From Candidatus Rubrivivax defluviihabitans (GTDB lineage: Bacteria > Pseudomonadota > Gammaproteobacteria > Burkholderiales > Burkholderiaceae_C), in the NCBI GenBank assembly GCA_016709385.1, contig JADJMW010000009.1:124001-188000 (forward strand): DNA of 64,000 bases. Direction: 5' to 3'. The position numbers and the translations under genes are program-made. The notes below the pieces were generated by a model. The model was not told the origin of the DNA. It made no database searches and saw only the letters and a program-made list of their open reading frames with translations. How positions within the stretch are numbered: the first letter of the stretch is position 1; each line of letters opens with the position of its first letter. Below are positions 10,002 to 20,480 of the stretch, piece after piece.

Positions 10002-10786
10002 TCGCCGTCGGCAGCCTGGAGTACGCCCATGCGCGCATCTGGGCCCGTCACGGGCAGCGGCCCGGCGAAGCCCTGTGGCGGCGTATCGAGACCACGCGTG
10101 ACCTGGCCGCCGTGCTGGAACTGGCGCGCGGCAGTGCGCTGTCGTGCTGGCTCGAAGGCATCGGCCCGGCGGCCGGCACGCACGGCATCGAACAGGCGCT
10201 GCGCCGCCACTGGCGCGAGCGCGTGGGCGAGGTCGCGACCTGGATGCCGCCGGCCTGGGCGGCGGCGATCGAATGGTGCACCGTGCTCGCCGACCTGCCG
10301 GTGTTGCAGTATCTGGCGCGCGGCGGTGCGTCCTTGCCGTGGATGGCCGCCGACCCCCGGCTGCGCGTGCTGCTGGACCTCGGGGACGCAGGGGACGCAG
10401 GAGACCGCGGCAAAGGCGGCCCGCCCGAGGTGCAGGCCTTGCGCTCGCTGCTCGATACCGCACGCGGCGGGCGGCACGACCTGCTGCCGCTTTGGTGCGC
10501 CGAGTGGCACCGCCGCCTGCCGCTTGGCGCGGCGTCGCAGGGCATCGACACGCAGCTCGTGCCGCTGCTGGCGCAACACGCCAGCGCGTTCGCGGCCCCG
10601 CAGGCCGTCGACGGCTGGGGGCTGCGGCGGCAGCTGCAATCGCGGCTGGTGCTGCTGTTGCGCCGCACGCTGGTCGAGCCGCTGACGGCCTTCGTCTACT
10701 TGGCGCTGTCGGCGCTGGAATGCGAGCGCCTGCGCGGTGAACTGGTGCGGCGCGCGGCCTTCCCGCGTGGTGGGCTGGCGCCATGA
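9998..10786 (+). CDS. ntpC: V/A-type ATPase subunit C (AC39-like)
   Basis: A 262-residue protein at the place of subunit C, the central-axle socket that joins the rotor shaft to the membrane c-ring. The start (GSLEYAHARIWARHG) resembles the family's opening (YxxARvRarr). It starts at GTG 9998, overlapping the previous stop by 4 nt, and ends overlapping the ATG of ntpI. A short in-frame duplication (GGGACGCA twice, ~10382-10398) encodes GDAGDAGD in a probable surface loop. The protein is shorter than many AC39 homologues (~330 residues) and diverged, so position supports the call as much as sequence. Confidence 0.75.
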   Translation: MIAVGSLEYAHARIWARHGQRPGEALWRRIETTRDLAAVLELARGSALSCWLEGIGPAAGTHGIEQALRRHWRERVGEVATWMPPAWAAAIEWCTVLADLPVLQYLARGGASLPWMAADPRLRVLLDLGDAGDAGDRGKGGPPEVQALRSLLDTARGGRHDLLPLWCAEWHRRLPLGAASQGIDTQLVPLLAQHASAFAAPQAVDGWGLRRQLQSRLVLLLRRTLVEPLTAFVYLALSALECERLRGELVRRAAFPRGGLAP

Positions 10787-12621
10787 TGCGCCCTCGGCCG
10801 GCGCGCTGGTTCGAGCTGCTGGTGGCACGCGAGGACACCACGCTGGCGCTGGCGGCGCTGGCCGCCACCGGCGCGGTGGAGCTGGAGGCGCGCAGCGGCG
10901 CCACACCGCCGGCGAGCTTTGCCGACCTGCGGCCGCTGCTGCAGCAGTTCGGCGAGCTGGCCTTGCGCTACCGCGCGTTCTGGCCGCGCGACGGGTTGCG
11001 ACCATCGGCCTTCCCCGAGCCACCGCAGCGGTCGCTGCAGCGTGGCCTGCAATGCATCCGTGCCTGGGCGCAGGTGGCCGAGCCGCTGATTCGCCGCCGG
11101 CAGCAGGCCGAAGCCGAGCGGGACCAACTCGTTCACTGGCGCCTGGCGGTGGCGCAGCTGGGCCAAGGCAGCGTCGACCTGGCCCAGGCCGCCAGCGCGG
11201 GGCCGCCATTGCAGGTGCGGCTGTTCGTGTGGCCGCGGGGCGCCGCGCCGGAAGGGGTGGAAGCGGGGGAACGAGCGGGGGCGCCGCTGCTGCGCACCTT
11301 CCACACCGAAGGCCAGCACTACGCGCTGGCCGTGGGCGACGCTGAGCAGATGCAGGCCCTGGCGCAACAAGTGCTGGCGCTGAAGGGCCAGGTGTACGAA
11401 CTCCCGCCCTGGCTGGGCCCCGACCGCGCCGGCAACGAGGCGGCCATCGAGGCCCGGCGCCTGGCGGCGCAGGCGCAGGAGGACGCAGCGCGCACCGAGC
11501 TGGCGGCCCTGGCCGACCGCCACCGCCTGCACACCGCGCTGGCCGACGCCGAGCGGCTGCAGTGGGTGCTGGACAACGTGCGCGCGCTGGAGTCCAGCCC
11601 CTTGTTTACCTGGATCACGGGCTGGACCAGCGCGCCCGACCCGGCGCCGCTGGAACAGGCGGTGGAAGAAAGCGGGGTGCGCGCACTGCTGCATTTCCCG
11701 CCGCCGCCGCCAGGCGCGCGGGCGCCGCTGCTGCTGGCCAACCCGCCCTGGGCGCGGCCGTTCGAGGTCTTCAGCCGCGCCCTGGGCATGCCCTCGGGCA
11801 CCGAGGCCGACCCCAGCGTGCTGCTGGCGCTGGCGGTGCCGCTGATGTTCGGCTACATGTTCGGCGACGTCGGTCAGGGCCTGGTCATCGCCGCGGCCGG
11901 CTTCGCGCTGCGCCGGCGCTGGCCGCTGGCGCGCCTGTTCATCGCCGGCGGGTTGTCGGCCGCCTTTTTCGGTGTGCTCTTCGGCAGCGTCTTCAGCCTG
12001 CACCTGCTGCACCCGGTGTGGGTGGCGCCACTGGACGACCCGCTGGCGGTGCTGGTGGCGCCGTTGGTCGGGGGCGCGCTGCTGCTGGCCGGCGGGCTGC
12101 TGCTGGCCGCGGCGCAGGCGCACTGGCGCGGCGAGTTCGGCACCTGGCTGGGCACCGACGCCGGGCTGCTGGTCTGTTACCTGGGCACGATCGTCGGCCT
12201 GGTCTGGACGCCGGCATGGCTGGCGGCGGGCGCCGGCGCGCTGTGGTTCTGCCTGGGCCACGGCGTGCACCGGCGCAGCGTGGCGGCCGTGGCCACCGCG
12301 CTGGCCGAAGGGGTCGAGCGGCTGCTGCAGATCCTGATCAACACCTTGTCGTTTGCGCGCGTCGGTGCCTTCGCGCTGGCGCATGCCGGGCTGTCCTCGG
12401 CCATCGTGGCGCTGATGGACGCCGCCGGCCACCCCGTGGCCGCCGCGACCGTGCTGGTGATCGGCAACCTGGTTGTGATCGCGCTCGAAGGCCTGGTGGT
12501 TTCGATCCAGACCACCCGGCTGGTGCTGTTCGAATTCTTCGCCCGGTTCCTCGAGGCGCAGGGCCGGGTCTTCAGCCCCCTGCCGCCACCCCCTTCCAGC
12601 TTCCAGGAGAGTCCCTCATGA
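10783..12621 (+). CDS. ntpI: V/A-type ATPase subunit I (membrane stator, 'a' subunit)
   Basis: A 612-residue protein with a soluble N-terminal half (residues 1-~330, helical hairpin arms) and a membrane C-terminal half with about seven hydrophobic segments. The first membrane segment (VPLMFGYMFGDVGQGLVIAA) is the family's hallmark. The essential stator arginine is probably Arg526 in NTLSFARVGAFALAHAGL. This subunit forms the ion half-channels facing the K ring. Start ATG 10783 overlaps the ntpC stop (ATGA); a second ATG follows immediately. Confidence 0.92.
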   Translation: MMRPRPARWFELLVAREDTTLALAALAATGAVELEARSGATPPASFADLRPLLQQFGELALRYRAFWPRDGLRPSAFPEPPQRSLQRGLQCIRAWAQVAEPLIRRRQQAEAERDQLVHWRLAVAQLGQGSVDLAQAASAGPPLQVRLFVWPRGAAPEGVEAGERAGAPLLRTFHTEGQHYALAVGDAEQMQALAQQVLALKGQVYELPPWLGPDRAGNEAAIEARRLAAQAQEDAARTELAALADRHRLHTALADAERLQWVLDNVRALESSPLFTWITGWTSAPDPAPLEQAVEESGVRALLHFPPPPPGARAPLLLANPPWARPFEVFSRALGMPSGTEADPSVLLALAVPLMFGYMFGDVGQGLVIAAAGFALRRRWPLARLFIAGGLSAAFFGVLFGSVFSLHLLHPVWVAPLDDPLAVLVAPLVGGALLLAGGLLLAAAQAHWRGEFGTWLGTDAGLLVCYLGTIVGLVWTPAWLAAGAGALWFCLGHGVHRRSVAAVATALAEGVERLLQILINTLSFARVGAFALAHAGLSSAIVALMDAAGHPVAAATVLVIGNLVVIALEGLVVSIQTTRLVLFEFFARFLEAQGRVFSPLPPPPSSFQESPS

Positions 12622-12980
12622 AGACGAGCGTGAAGTTCGGTGCCGCGATGCTGGCCTTGGCCATGACCTTGCTGGCGGGCCTCGGCGGCACCGCGCTGCT
12701 GCTGACCGGGCTGCCGGCGCTGGCGGCCGAACCGGCGGCCGCGGGTGCCGGCGTGGGCAGCGAAATCTGGACCTGGGGGCTGGCCGCCGCGGCGGCGTCC
12801 ACCGCGCTGGCGGCACTGGGCGCCGGTTTTGCCGTGGCCAAGGTGGGCACGGCGGCCATCGGAGCGTTGGCCGAAAAACCCGAGCTGTTCGGCCGCCTTC
12901 TCATCTTCGTCGGTCTGGCCGAGGGCATCGCCATCTACGGCCTGATCGTTTCGATTCTCATCCTCAACCGGCTGGCGTGA
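12618..12980 (+). CDS. ntpK: V/A-type ATPase subunit K (proteolipid c-ring)
   Basis: A 120-residue proteolipid. Residues 1-~37 look like a cleavable signal peptide (hydrophobic core ending LPALA before AEPAA). The mature chain would be a single two-helix hairpin (about 52-75 and 93-118). The ion-carrying carboxylate is Glu102 (GLAEGIAIYGLIVS). Na+-binding K/c subunits usually show a Gln in helix 1 and Ser/Thr after the Glu; here the corresponding stretch is GAGFAVAK and the Glu is followed by Gly, so H+ is the more likely ion. Overlaps ntpI (ATGA). Confidence 0.92.
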   Translation: MKTSVKFGAAMLALAMTLLAGLGGTALLLTGLPALAAEPAAAGAGVGSEIWTWGLAAAAASTALAALGAGFAVAKVGTAAIGALAEKPELFGRLLIFVGLAEGIAIYGLIVSILILNRLA

Positions 12981-13276
12981 TGACGGGGCCTGTCTATATC
13001 GGCGACGAGATCAGCGCGGCGGGCTGGCGGCTGACGGGCGTTCGTGTGTCGACACCCGGGCCCGGCCGCGAGACCGAGGCATTCGCGTCGGCGCGCGGGC
13101 GGGCGTCGCTGGTGCTGGTTTCGGCGGCGGTGGCGGCGCGCATCGATGCTGCAGCGCTGAGCACCGCCGCCGGCGCGCTGACGCCGCTGATGCTGGTGCT
13201 GCCCGACCCGCAGGGCGAGGTCGAGACGCCCGGCCTGGCCGGCCGCCTGCGCACGCAACTGGGACTGGAGGGATGA
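12980..13276 (+). CDS. ntpF: V/A-type ATPase subunit F (central stalk)
   Basis: A 98-residue protein; the motif YIGDEISAAGWRLTGV near the N-terminus is typical of subunit F, the small central-stalk subunit that sits with D in the rotor. Start: ATG 12980 shares one base with the ntpK stop (TGATG). A GTG at 12977 is one codon upstream and gives the 4-nt overlap seen elsewhere in the operon, so either start is possible. The protein is followed by ntpE with an ATGA overlap. Confidence 0.85.
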   Translation: MTGPVYIGDEISAAGWRLTGVRVSTPGPGRETEAFASARGRASLVLVSAAVAARIDAAALSTAAGALTPLMLVLPDPQGEVETPGLAGRLRTQLGLEG

Positions 13277-13877
13277 CGCTGGAACGGCGCACCCAGGCTT
13301 TGCTCGACCTCGTCGAAGACGACCGCCGTGCCCAGTGCGCCGCGATCGCTGCCCAGGCCGAACGGCAGGCCGCGGCTGCGCTGGACCAGGCGCGAACCGA
13401 GGCGCGCCGGCGCGTGCGCGAAGCCTTTGCCGAGGAGCGGGCGCGGCTGCAGTCCCGCCTGGCCGCGGCACGGGCCGAGCTGCAGACGCGGCAGCGCCTG
13501 CACGTACAGCAGCAGGCGGCCGCCTGGCTGGCCACCGGCTGGCAACGCCTGCCGCTGGCGCTGCGCGAGCGCTGGGCCGTCGCCGCGGCGCGCCGGCAGT
13601 GGGTCGACGCCGCCGTGGCCGAGGCCGCGAACGTGCTGGCGCCGGGCGGCTGGCGCATCGTCCACGCCCCGGGCTGGCCGGCCGACGAACGCGATGCGCT
13701 GGCGGCGCGTCTGCCCTGCGGTCACGGCAGCGGCGTGGAATTCACCGAACATGCCGGGCTGGGCGCCGGGCTGCGCATCGTCGCCGGGCGCAATGTCGTC
13801 GACGCCACGCTGGCCGGCCTGCTCGCCGACCGCGAAGCCATCGGCGCGCGGCTGCTGGGTGAACTGGGGGTGGCGTC

Positions 13878-13881
<4 letters not shown>
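13273..13881 (+). CDS. ntpE: V/A-type ATPase subunit E (peripheral stalk)
   Basis: A 202-residue protein. An N-terminal helical, charge-rich region (about 1-95; repeated Ala/Arg/Glu/Gln) is followed by a compact C-terminal domain containing the family pattern GLGAGLRIVAGRNVVDATL. Subunit E links the stator to the catalytic head through the G/H subunit. ATG 13273 overlaps the F stop, and its own stop overlaps the GTG of ntpA, so translation is probably coupled along the operon. Confidence 0.85.
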
Positions 13882-15663
<1,782 letters not shown>

Positions 15664-15680
<17 letters not shown>

Positions 15681-17073
15681 AGGTGCCGCCACCCGGCTGG
15701 AGGGGCCGCTGCTGTTCCTGCGCCGCACGCTCGACGTCGGGCTGTACGACGCGGTGGAGGTCGCCGGCCCCGACGGTCACGCGCGGCTGGGCCGCGTGGC
15801 GGCCCTCGACGAGGAACTGATGACCATCGAGGTGCTGGAATCGACGTCGGGCCTCACGCTGCCCGGCACCGTGGTGCGCTTCTTCGGTGAACCGCTCACC
15901 TTCGGCCTGGCGCCAGGCATGCTGGGCCGCGTCTTCAATGGCGTCGGCCAGGTCATCGACGGCGGACCGCCGATCGCGGCGAAGCAGCGCCAGCGCATCG
16001 AGGGCCTGCCCATCAACCCGGTGGCGCGCGCCGGCCCGCGCGACTTCATCGAGACCGGCGTCAGCACGCTGGACCTGATGAACAGCCTGGTGCGCGGCCA
16101 GAAGCTGCCCATCTTCAGCGGCGGCGGGCTGCCGCACGACCGGCTGGCGGTGGAGATCGCCAGCCACGCCCGGCTGCGCCCGGCGCCCGGCCGTGCCGCC
16201 GATGGCACCGATGGTGCTGATGGCGCCGACGATTTCGTCATCGTCTTTGCCGGTATCGGCGTGCCGCACGACAGCGCCGAATTCTTCCGCCGCAGCCTGG
16301 AGCAGGGCGGGGCGCTGGAACGCACGGCGCTGTTCCTCAACCTGGCCAGCGATTCGTCCACCCAGCGCCTGCTGACGCCACGCTTCGCCCTCACCGCCGC
16401 GGAATACCTGGCCTTCGTCGAAGGCAAGCATGTGCTGGCCATCCTCACCGACATGACGAACTACGCCGAGGCGCTGCGCGAGGTGTCGTCGAGCAAGGGC
16501 GAGATTCCCAGCCGCAAGGGTTTCCCGGGCTACCTGTATTCCGACCTGGCCACACTCTTCGAACGCGCCGGCACGCTGCGCGGCGTGCCCGGCACGCTGA
16601 CGCAACTGTCGATCCTGACCATGCCGGCCGACGATATCGGCCACCCCATCCCCGACCTCACGGGCTATATCACCGAGGGCCAGATCGTGCTCTCGCGCGA
16701 CCTCGACCGGCGCGCCGTCTACCCGCCGGTGGAAGTGCTGCCCAGCCTGTCGCGGCTGATGAAGGACGGCATCGGCGGCAACTACACGCACCCCGACCAC
16801 CCGGCGCTTTCCAGCCAGCTCTACGCCGCGTACGCACGCGCGGTGCAGGCGCGGGTGCTGGCCAGCGTGGTGGGCGAAGAAGGCCTGGCCGCCACCGACC
16901 GCCAGTACCTGTCCTTCGGCGCCCTGTTCGAAGGCGAACTGGTCAACCAGTCGGCACCGCGCTCGCTGGAGCAGAGCATGGCCATCGGCTGGCGGCTGCT
17001 GGCCGGGTTGCCGCTGGCCGAGCTGTCACGCCTGTCGGACGCGCAGATCGCCGCGCACCTGGGCCCGAAATGA
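15664..17073 (+). CDS. ntpB: V/A-type ATPase regulatory subunit B
   Basis: A 469-residue non-catalytic partner of subunit A. The ATG at 15664 gives the usual short N-terminus (MRLTVEGAATRLEGPLLFL). It has no Walker A: the equivalent position reads FSGGGLPHDRLAVEI, normal for B subunits. LTDMTNYAEALREVSS and the SLSRLMKDGIGGNYTHPDH block near residue 360 are family hallmarks. A short Asp-Gly rich stretch (DGTDGADGADD, ~16200-16230) is encoded by near-repeats of GATGGC and looks like a recent loop expansion. Confidence 0.97.
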
Positions 17074-17666
17074 GCGAGACCACGCCCACCCGCGCCGCCG
17101 TGCTCGAGCTCAAGGACGAGCAGCGGGCCATGCACGAGGGTTATGTCTTCCTGGACGAGAAGTGCCTGCTGCTGGCCGGCGAGATGCTGCGCCAGCTGGC
17201 ACGCCATGCCGACCTCGAGCGCCGCCTGCAGGCCGCTCACGAGGCGGCTATGTCGGCCTTGCAGGCGGCGCTGGCGCGGCATGGGCTGCAAGGCCTGCAA
17301 GTGCAGCCCGCGGCCGGTCCGGGAGATTCCCGCGTGGTGCGCGAGTCGCGCTCGCTGATGGGGGTGCCGCTGCAGGAGGCCGCCTGGTCGGCCGCCGGGG
17401 AACCGCCGGCGCCAGCGGTGAATCCATCGCCCGAGGTGCGGGCCTGCCGTGCGGCCTTCGACGCGATGTTCGCCGCGGCGGTGCCGCTGGCCGCCGTGAC
17501 CGGCAACCTGGAGCGTCTGTCGCAGGAATACCGGCGCTCGGTGCGACGGGCGCGCGCGCTGCAGGACGTGCTGCTGCCCGAACTGGGCCGCAGCATCCGC
17601 GGCATCGAGACGCGGCTGGAGGAACTCGAACAGGAGGAGGCCGTGCTGATGCGCCGCCGTGCTTAA
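17070..17666 (+). CDS. ntpD: V/A-type ATPase subunit D (rotor shaft)
   Basis: A 198-residue, largely helical protein opening with the D-subunit pattern PTRAAVLELKDEQRAMHEGYVFLDEKCLLL and ending with a second long helix (RSVRRARALQDVLLPELGRS...RLEELEQEE). These two helices form the antiparallel coiled-coil shaft that turns inside the A3B3 head. ATG 17070 overlaps the ntpB stop. It closes the ATPase gene set; the next gene overlaps or follows within 20 nt. Confidence 0.93.
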   Translation: MSETTPTRAAVLELKDEQRAMHEGYVFLDEKCLLLAGEMLRQLARHADLERRLQAAHEAAMSALQAALARHGLQGLQVQPAAGPGDSRVVRESRSLMGVPLQEAAWSAAGEPPAPAVNPSPEVRACRAAFDAMFAAAVPLAAVTGNLERLSQEYRRSVRRARALQDVLLPELGRSIRGIETRLEELEQEEAVLMRRRA

Positions 17667-17685
17667 ATGGGTGCCCAAAGACGCC

Positions 17686-18306
17686 ATGGAAGCCCGCCGC
17701 TCCGTCCTCGTTGCCCATTCGGCCGAACGCATGTTCGACCTCATCGAGGCCGCCGAGTTTTATCCGGCCTTTCTGCCCTGGTGCGCCAGCGCCGTGGTGC
17801 TGCAGCGCGACGACGCCGTGGTGGTGGCCCGGTTGCAGGTGGCCTACCTGGGCGCCCGCTTCGAATTCACCACCCGCAACCCCAAGCGCCGGCCCGAATT
17901 CATGGCCATCGGCCTGGAACAGGGCCCTTTCCAACGCTTCGAGGGCAGCTGGCACCTGAAGCCGCTGTCGAGTTGGGGCTGCCGGATCGAATTCGCGCTG
18001 AGCTACGATTTCGTCCATTCGGTGATGGGCTCGCTGGCCAGCCCGGTCTTCCACCGCATTGCCGATACGCTGGTGGACGCCTTCATCCAGCGTGCCGACA
18101 GCGTCTACGGTGACGCGGCGGGTGCCGGGCTGGAAAGTACGCCGCCAGCGCAGCGTCCCGCCCTGCCCGCAGCGCCCGAGCCGTGGGCTGTGCAGCCTAT
18201 GAAGCAGACACTGCCCCCCTCGCCGCCCTCGCCGCCATCCGCCGCAAGTCCACCCGTCCCGGCGGCCCCATCCACAGAACCCCTTTCCGGAGCACCACCA
18301 CCATGA
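17686..18306 (+). CDS. RatA/COQ10-family START-domain protein with proline-rich tail
   Basis: A SRPBCC/START-fold protein. MEARRSVLVAHSAERMFDLI, then AEFYPAFLPWC and LSYDFVHSVMGSLASPVFHRIADTLVDAF match RatA and Coq10. Coq10 proteins bind ubiquinone and help respiration; E. coli RatA was described as a ribosome-association toxin. Start at ATG 17686 fits the family; an in-frame GTG at 17659, overlapping ntpD, is an alternative with a GGAGG ~18 nt upstream. The core ends near residue ~145. A ~60-residue Pro/Ala/Ser tail follows (PPSPPSPPSAASPPVPAAPS), unusual for the family. Its place before UbiE and MenA favours a quinone role, which is inference. Confidence 0.82.
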   Translation: MEARRSVLVAHSAERMFDLIEAAEFYPAFLPWCASAVVLQRDDAVVVARLQVAYLGARFEFTTRNPKRRPEFMAIGLEQGPFQRFEGSWHLKPLSSWGCRIEFALSYDFVHSVMGSLASPVFHRIADTLVDAFIQRADSVYGDAAGAGLESTPPAQRPALPAAPEPWAVQPMKQTLPPSPPSPPSAASPPVPAAPSTEPLSGAPPP

Positions 18307-18788
18307 CCGAAACCGCCGCTTTCGAGGCCTTGCGCGCCTCCCCCCTGGCCACGGAACTGACCGAGGCGCAATGCCGCACCCTGAGCACGCTGCTGGCCCT
18401 GCGCGAACTCGCCGACGGCGAGGTGCTGGTGCGCGAAGGCACCAGCGACAGCCACCTCTATGCGCTGACCGGCGGCTCGCTGGCGGTGGCGCGTGCCGCC
18501 GGCAGCCCCGAGGAGGTGACGCTGTTCATGCTCAAACCCGGCGACCTGGTGGGCGAACTCAGCTTCCTGGACGACAACGTGCACTACGCCTCGGTGGTCT
18601 CGCGCGGGCCCAGCCGTGTCTTCGGCCTGGAGCGCGCGCAGCTCGAATCGCTGCTGGACAGCCATCCGCACATCGTCTACCGCGTCATGCGCGCGATCAC
18701 GCGCCGCGTGCACCAGACCCAGCACCGCCTGGCGGCACAATCGGCCGAGCTGAGCAACTACATCTTCAAGCAGCATGGTCGTTATTGA
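18303..18788 (+). CDS. Cyclic-nucleotide-binding-fold protein without DNA-binding domain
   Basis: A 161-residue protein with one CNB beta-roll (about residues 25-130: EVLVREGTSDSHLYALTGGS, LKPGDLVGELSFLDDN) and a final helix (VMRAITRRVHQTQHRLA). No helix-turn-helix follows, unlike Crp/Fnr. The phosphate-binding cassette reads GELSFLDDNVHYAS: the Arg-Ser pair that Crp uses for cAMP is replaced, so cAMP binding is doubtful. ATG 18303 overlaps the previous stop (ATGA). It may sense another ligand or act by protein contact; function is unknown. Confidence 0.85.
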   Translation: MTETAAFEALRASPLATELTEAQCRTLSTLLALRELADGEVLVREGTSDSHLYALTGGSLAVARAAGSPEEVTLFMLKPGDLVGELSFLDDNVHYASVVSRGPSRVFGLERAQLESLLDSHPHIVYRVMRAITRRVHQTQHRLAAQSAELSNYIFKQHGRY

Positions 18789-18797
18789 GTCGTTCGC

Positions 18798-19541
18798 ATG
18801 ACCCGGCTGTCGCGCACTTTCGGCTACCAGTCGGTCGAGGAGAACGAGCGCGAGCAGCGCATCCGCCGCGTCTTCGAGGCCGTGGCCCGGCGCTACGACC
18901 TCATGAACGACCTCATGAGCATGGGCATCCACCGGCTGTGGAAACGCACGCTGGTACGGCTGGCCGCGCCGCGTGCCGGTCAGCTGATCGTGGACCTGGC
19001 CGGCGGCACCGGCGACGTGGCGGCGCGCCTGGCCGCGGCCGACCGTGTGGTGGCCGTGTGCGACCCCAGCGTGCCCATGATGCAGGCGGGCCGGGCGCGC
19101 GGCCATCGGCACGTGCAGTGGCTGGCGGGCACCGGTGAAAACATGCCGCTGCCCGGCGGCAGCGTGGACACCATCACCATCGCCTTCGGCATCCGCAACG
19201 TCACGCGCATCGAGGACGCCTTGGCCGAGGCGCTGCGCGTGCTCAAGCCCGGCGGGCGCTTCCTGTGCCTGGAGTTCTCCACGCCCTGGGCGCCGGTGCG
19301 GCCGTTCTACAACTTCTTCTCCTTCGCCGTGATCCCGCGCCTGGGCGCCATGGTGGCGCAGGCGCCCGAGGCCTATACCTATCTCGTCGAGTCGATCCGG
19401 CGCTTCCCCGACCAGCGCAGCTTCCAGGCGCTGATGCAGCAGGCCGGCTTCGGCGACGTGAGCTACCGCAACCTGAGCTTGGGCATCGCCTGCATCCATG
19501 TCGGTACCAAGCCGGCGCCAGCGGGGAAGGGGTCGCGATGA
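18798..19541 (+). CDS. ubiE: Ubiquinone/menaquinone biosynthesis C-methyltransferase UbiE
   Basis: A 247-residue SAM-dependent methyltransferase. SAM motif I is LIVDLAGGTGDVAARLA; the signature Y-D-x-M-N-D (RRYDLMNDLMSMGIHRLWK) and the later FGIRNVTRIEDALAEALRVLKPGG block are the two UbiE signatures. It methylates demethylmenaquinone and/or the benzoquinol intermediate of ubiquinone. It begins 9 nt after the CNB gene, and its stop overlaps the start of menA (ATGA), so menaquinone is a likely product. Confidence 0.95.
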   Translation: MTRLSRTFGYQSVEENEREQRIRRVFEAVARRYDLMNDLMSMGIHRLWKRTLVRLAAPRAGQLIVDLAGGTGDVAARLAAADRVVAVCDPSVPMMQAGRARGHRHVQWLAGTGENMPLPGGSVDTITIAFGIRNVTRIEDALAEALRVLKPGGRFLCLEFSTPWAPVRPFYNFFSFAVIPRLGAMVAQAPEAYTYLVESIRRFPDQRSFQALMQQAGFGDVSYRNLSLGIACIHVGTKPAPAGKGSR

Positions 19542-20476
19542 GCGTCGAGCAGCGCACCTCGGGCGTGGCCGTGCGCGCCGGTTCGCCGGCGGCCTGGCTG
19601 GTGGCGGTGCGGCCGCGCACCCTGCTGGTGGCCATCAGCCCGGTGCTGGTGGGAGCGGCATTGGGCTGGCAGCGCACCGGGGCACTGGACCTGGGGGTGT
19701 CGCTGGTGGTGCTGGCTGCGGCACTGCTGATGCAGGTGGTGTCGAACCTGCAGAACGACGTGGGTTACACCGTGCGCGGCGGCGAATCCACGGGCACGCG
19801 CACCGGGCTGCCGCGCGCCACCGCGCACGGCTGGCTCAAGGTGCGCGCCGTGCGCAACGCCATCATCCTGATCGCGCTCGTCTCCACGGCGCTCGGGCTG
19901 CTGCTGGTGCTGCAGCGCGGCTGGCCGGTGCTGGCCATCGGCGCGGCATCGCTGCTGGCGGCGCTGGCCTACATGGGCGGGCCGCGGCCGATTGCCTATA
20001 CGCCCTTCGGCGAACTCACGGTCTTCGTCTTCTTCGGCCTGGTGGCGGTGATGGGCACCGACTGGGTGCTCACCGATGGCGTCGGCGCCACCACCGTGCT
20101 GGCCTCGGTGGCCATCGGCGCGCTCGCGGCAGCGGCGCTGGCGGTGAACAACCACCGCGACCTGGCGCACGACGCGTTGGTGGGGCGGCGCACCTTTGCC
20201 GTCACCTTCGGCGCGGCCGCCTCGCACCGCCTGTATACCTTGCTGTTGCTGGGGCCGTTTGCGCTGACGCCGCTGATGGCGTGGTTATCCGGCTCGCTGC
20301 TGCTGCTGCTGCCGTGCCTGATGCTGCCCGCGGCCTGGGCACTGCGGCGCGACATGCAGCGCTGCCCCCCGGGCGTCGCCTTCAACGAAGTGCTGTTCCG
20401 CACCTTCAAGATGGAACTGGTCTATGCCGTGCTGCTGGCCAGCGGCGCGGTGCTGGGCCGTCTCTGGGGCTGGTGA
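19538..20476 (+). CDS. menA: 1,4-dihydroxy-2-naphthoate polyprenyltransferase MenA
   Basis: A 312-residue UbiA-superfamily membrane protein with about eight hydrophobic segments. RPRTLLVAISPVLVGAALG and the metal/diphosphate motif NLQNDVGYTVRGGEST with LPRATAHGWL match MenA rather than UbiA. It attaches the isoprenoid chain to dihydroxynaphthoate, giving demethylmenaquinone. It is coupled to ubiE upstream. MenA implies menaquinone, a low-potential quinone suited to the fumarate reductase encoded at 45822-49359. The other men genes are not in the window. Confidence 0.9.
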   Translation: MSVEQRTSGVAVRAGSPAAWLVAVRPRTLLVAISPVLVGAALGWQRTGALDLGVSLVVLAAALLMQVVSNLQNDVGYTVRGGESTGTRTGLPRATAHGWLKVRAVRNAIILIALVSTALGLLLVLQRGWPVLAIGAASLLAALAYMGGPRPIAYTPFGELTVFVFFGLVAVMGTDWVLTDGVGATTVLASVAIGALAAAALAVNNHRDLAHDALVGRRTFAVTFGAAASHRLYTLLLLGPFALTPLMAWLSGSLLLLLPCLMLPAAWALRRDMQRCPPGVAFNEVLFRTFKMELVYAVLLASGAVLGRLWGW

Positions 20477-20480
20477 CTTG

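Noticed and set aside
12618..12980. Na+-specific V-ATPase
   Set aside because: The proteolipid lacks the visible Gln/Thr ligands of Na+ type rings; H+ is more likely.
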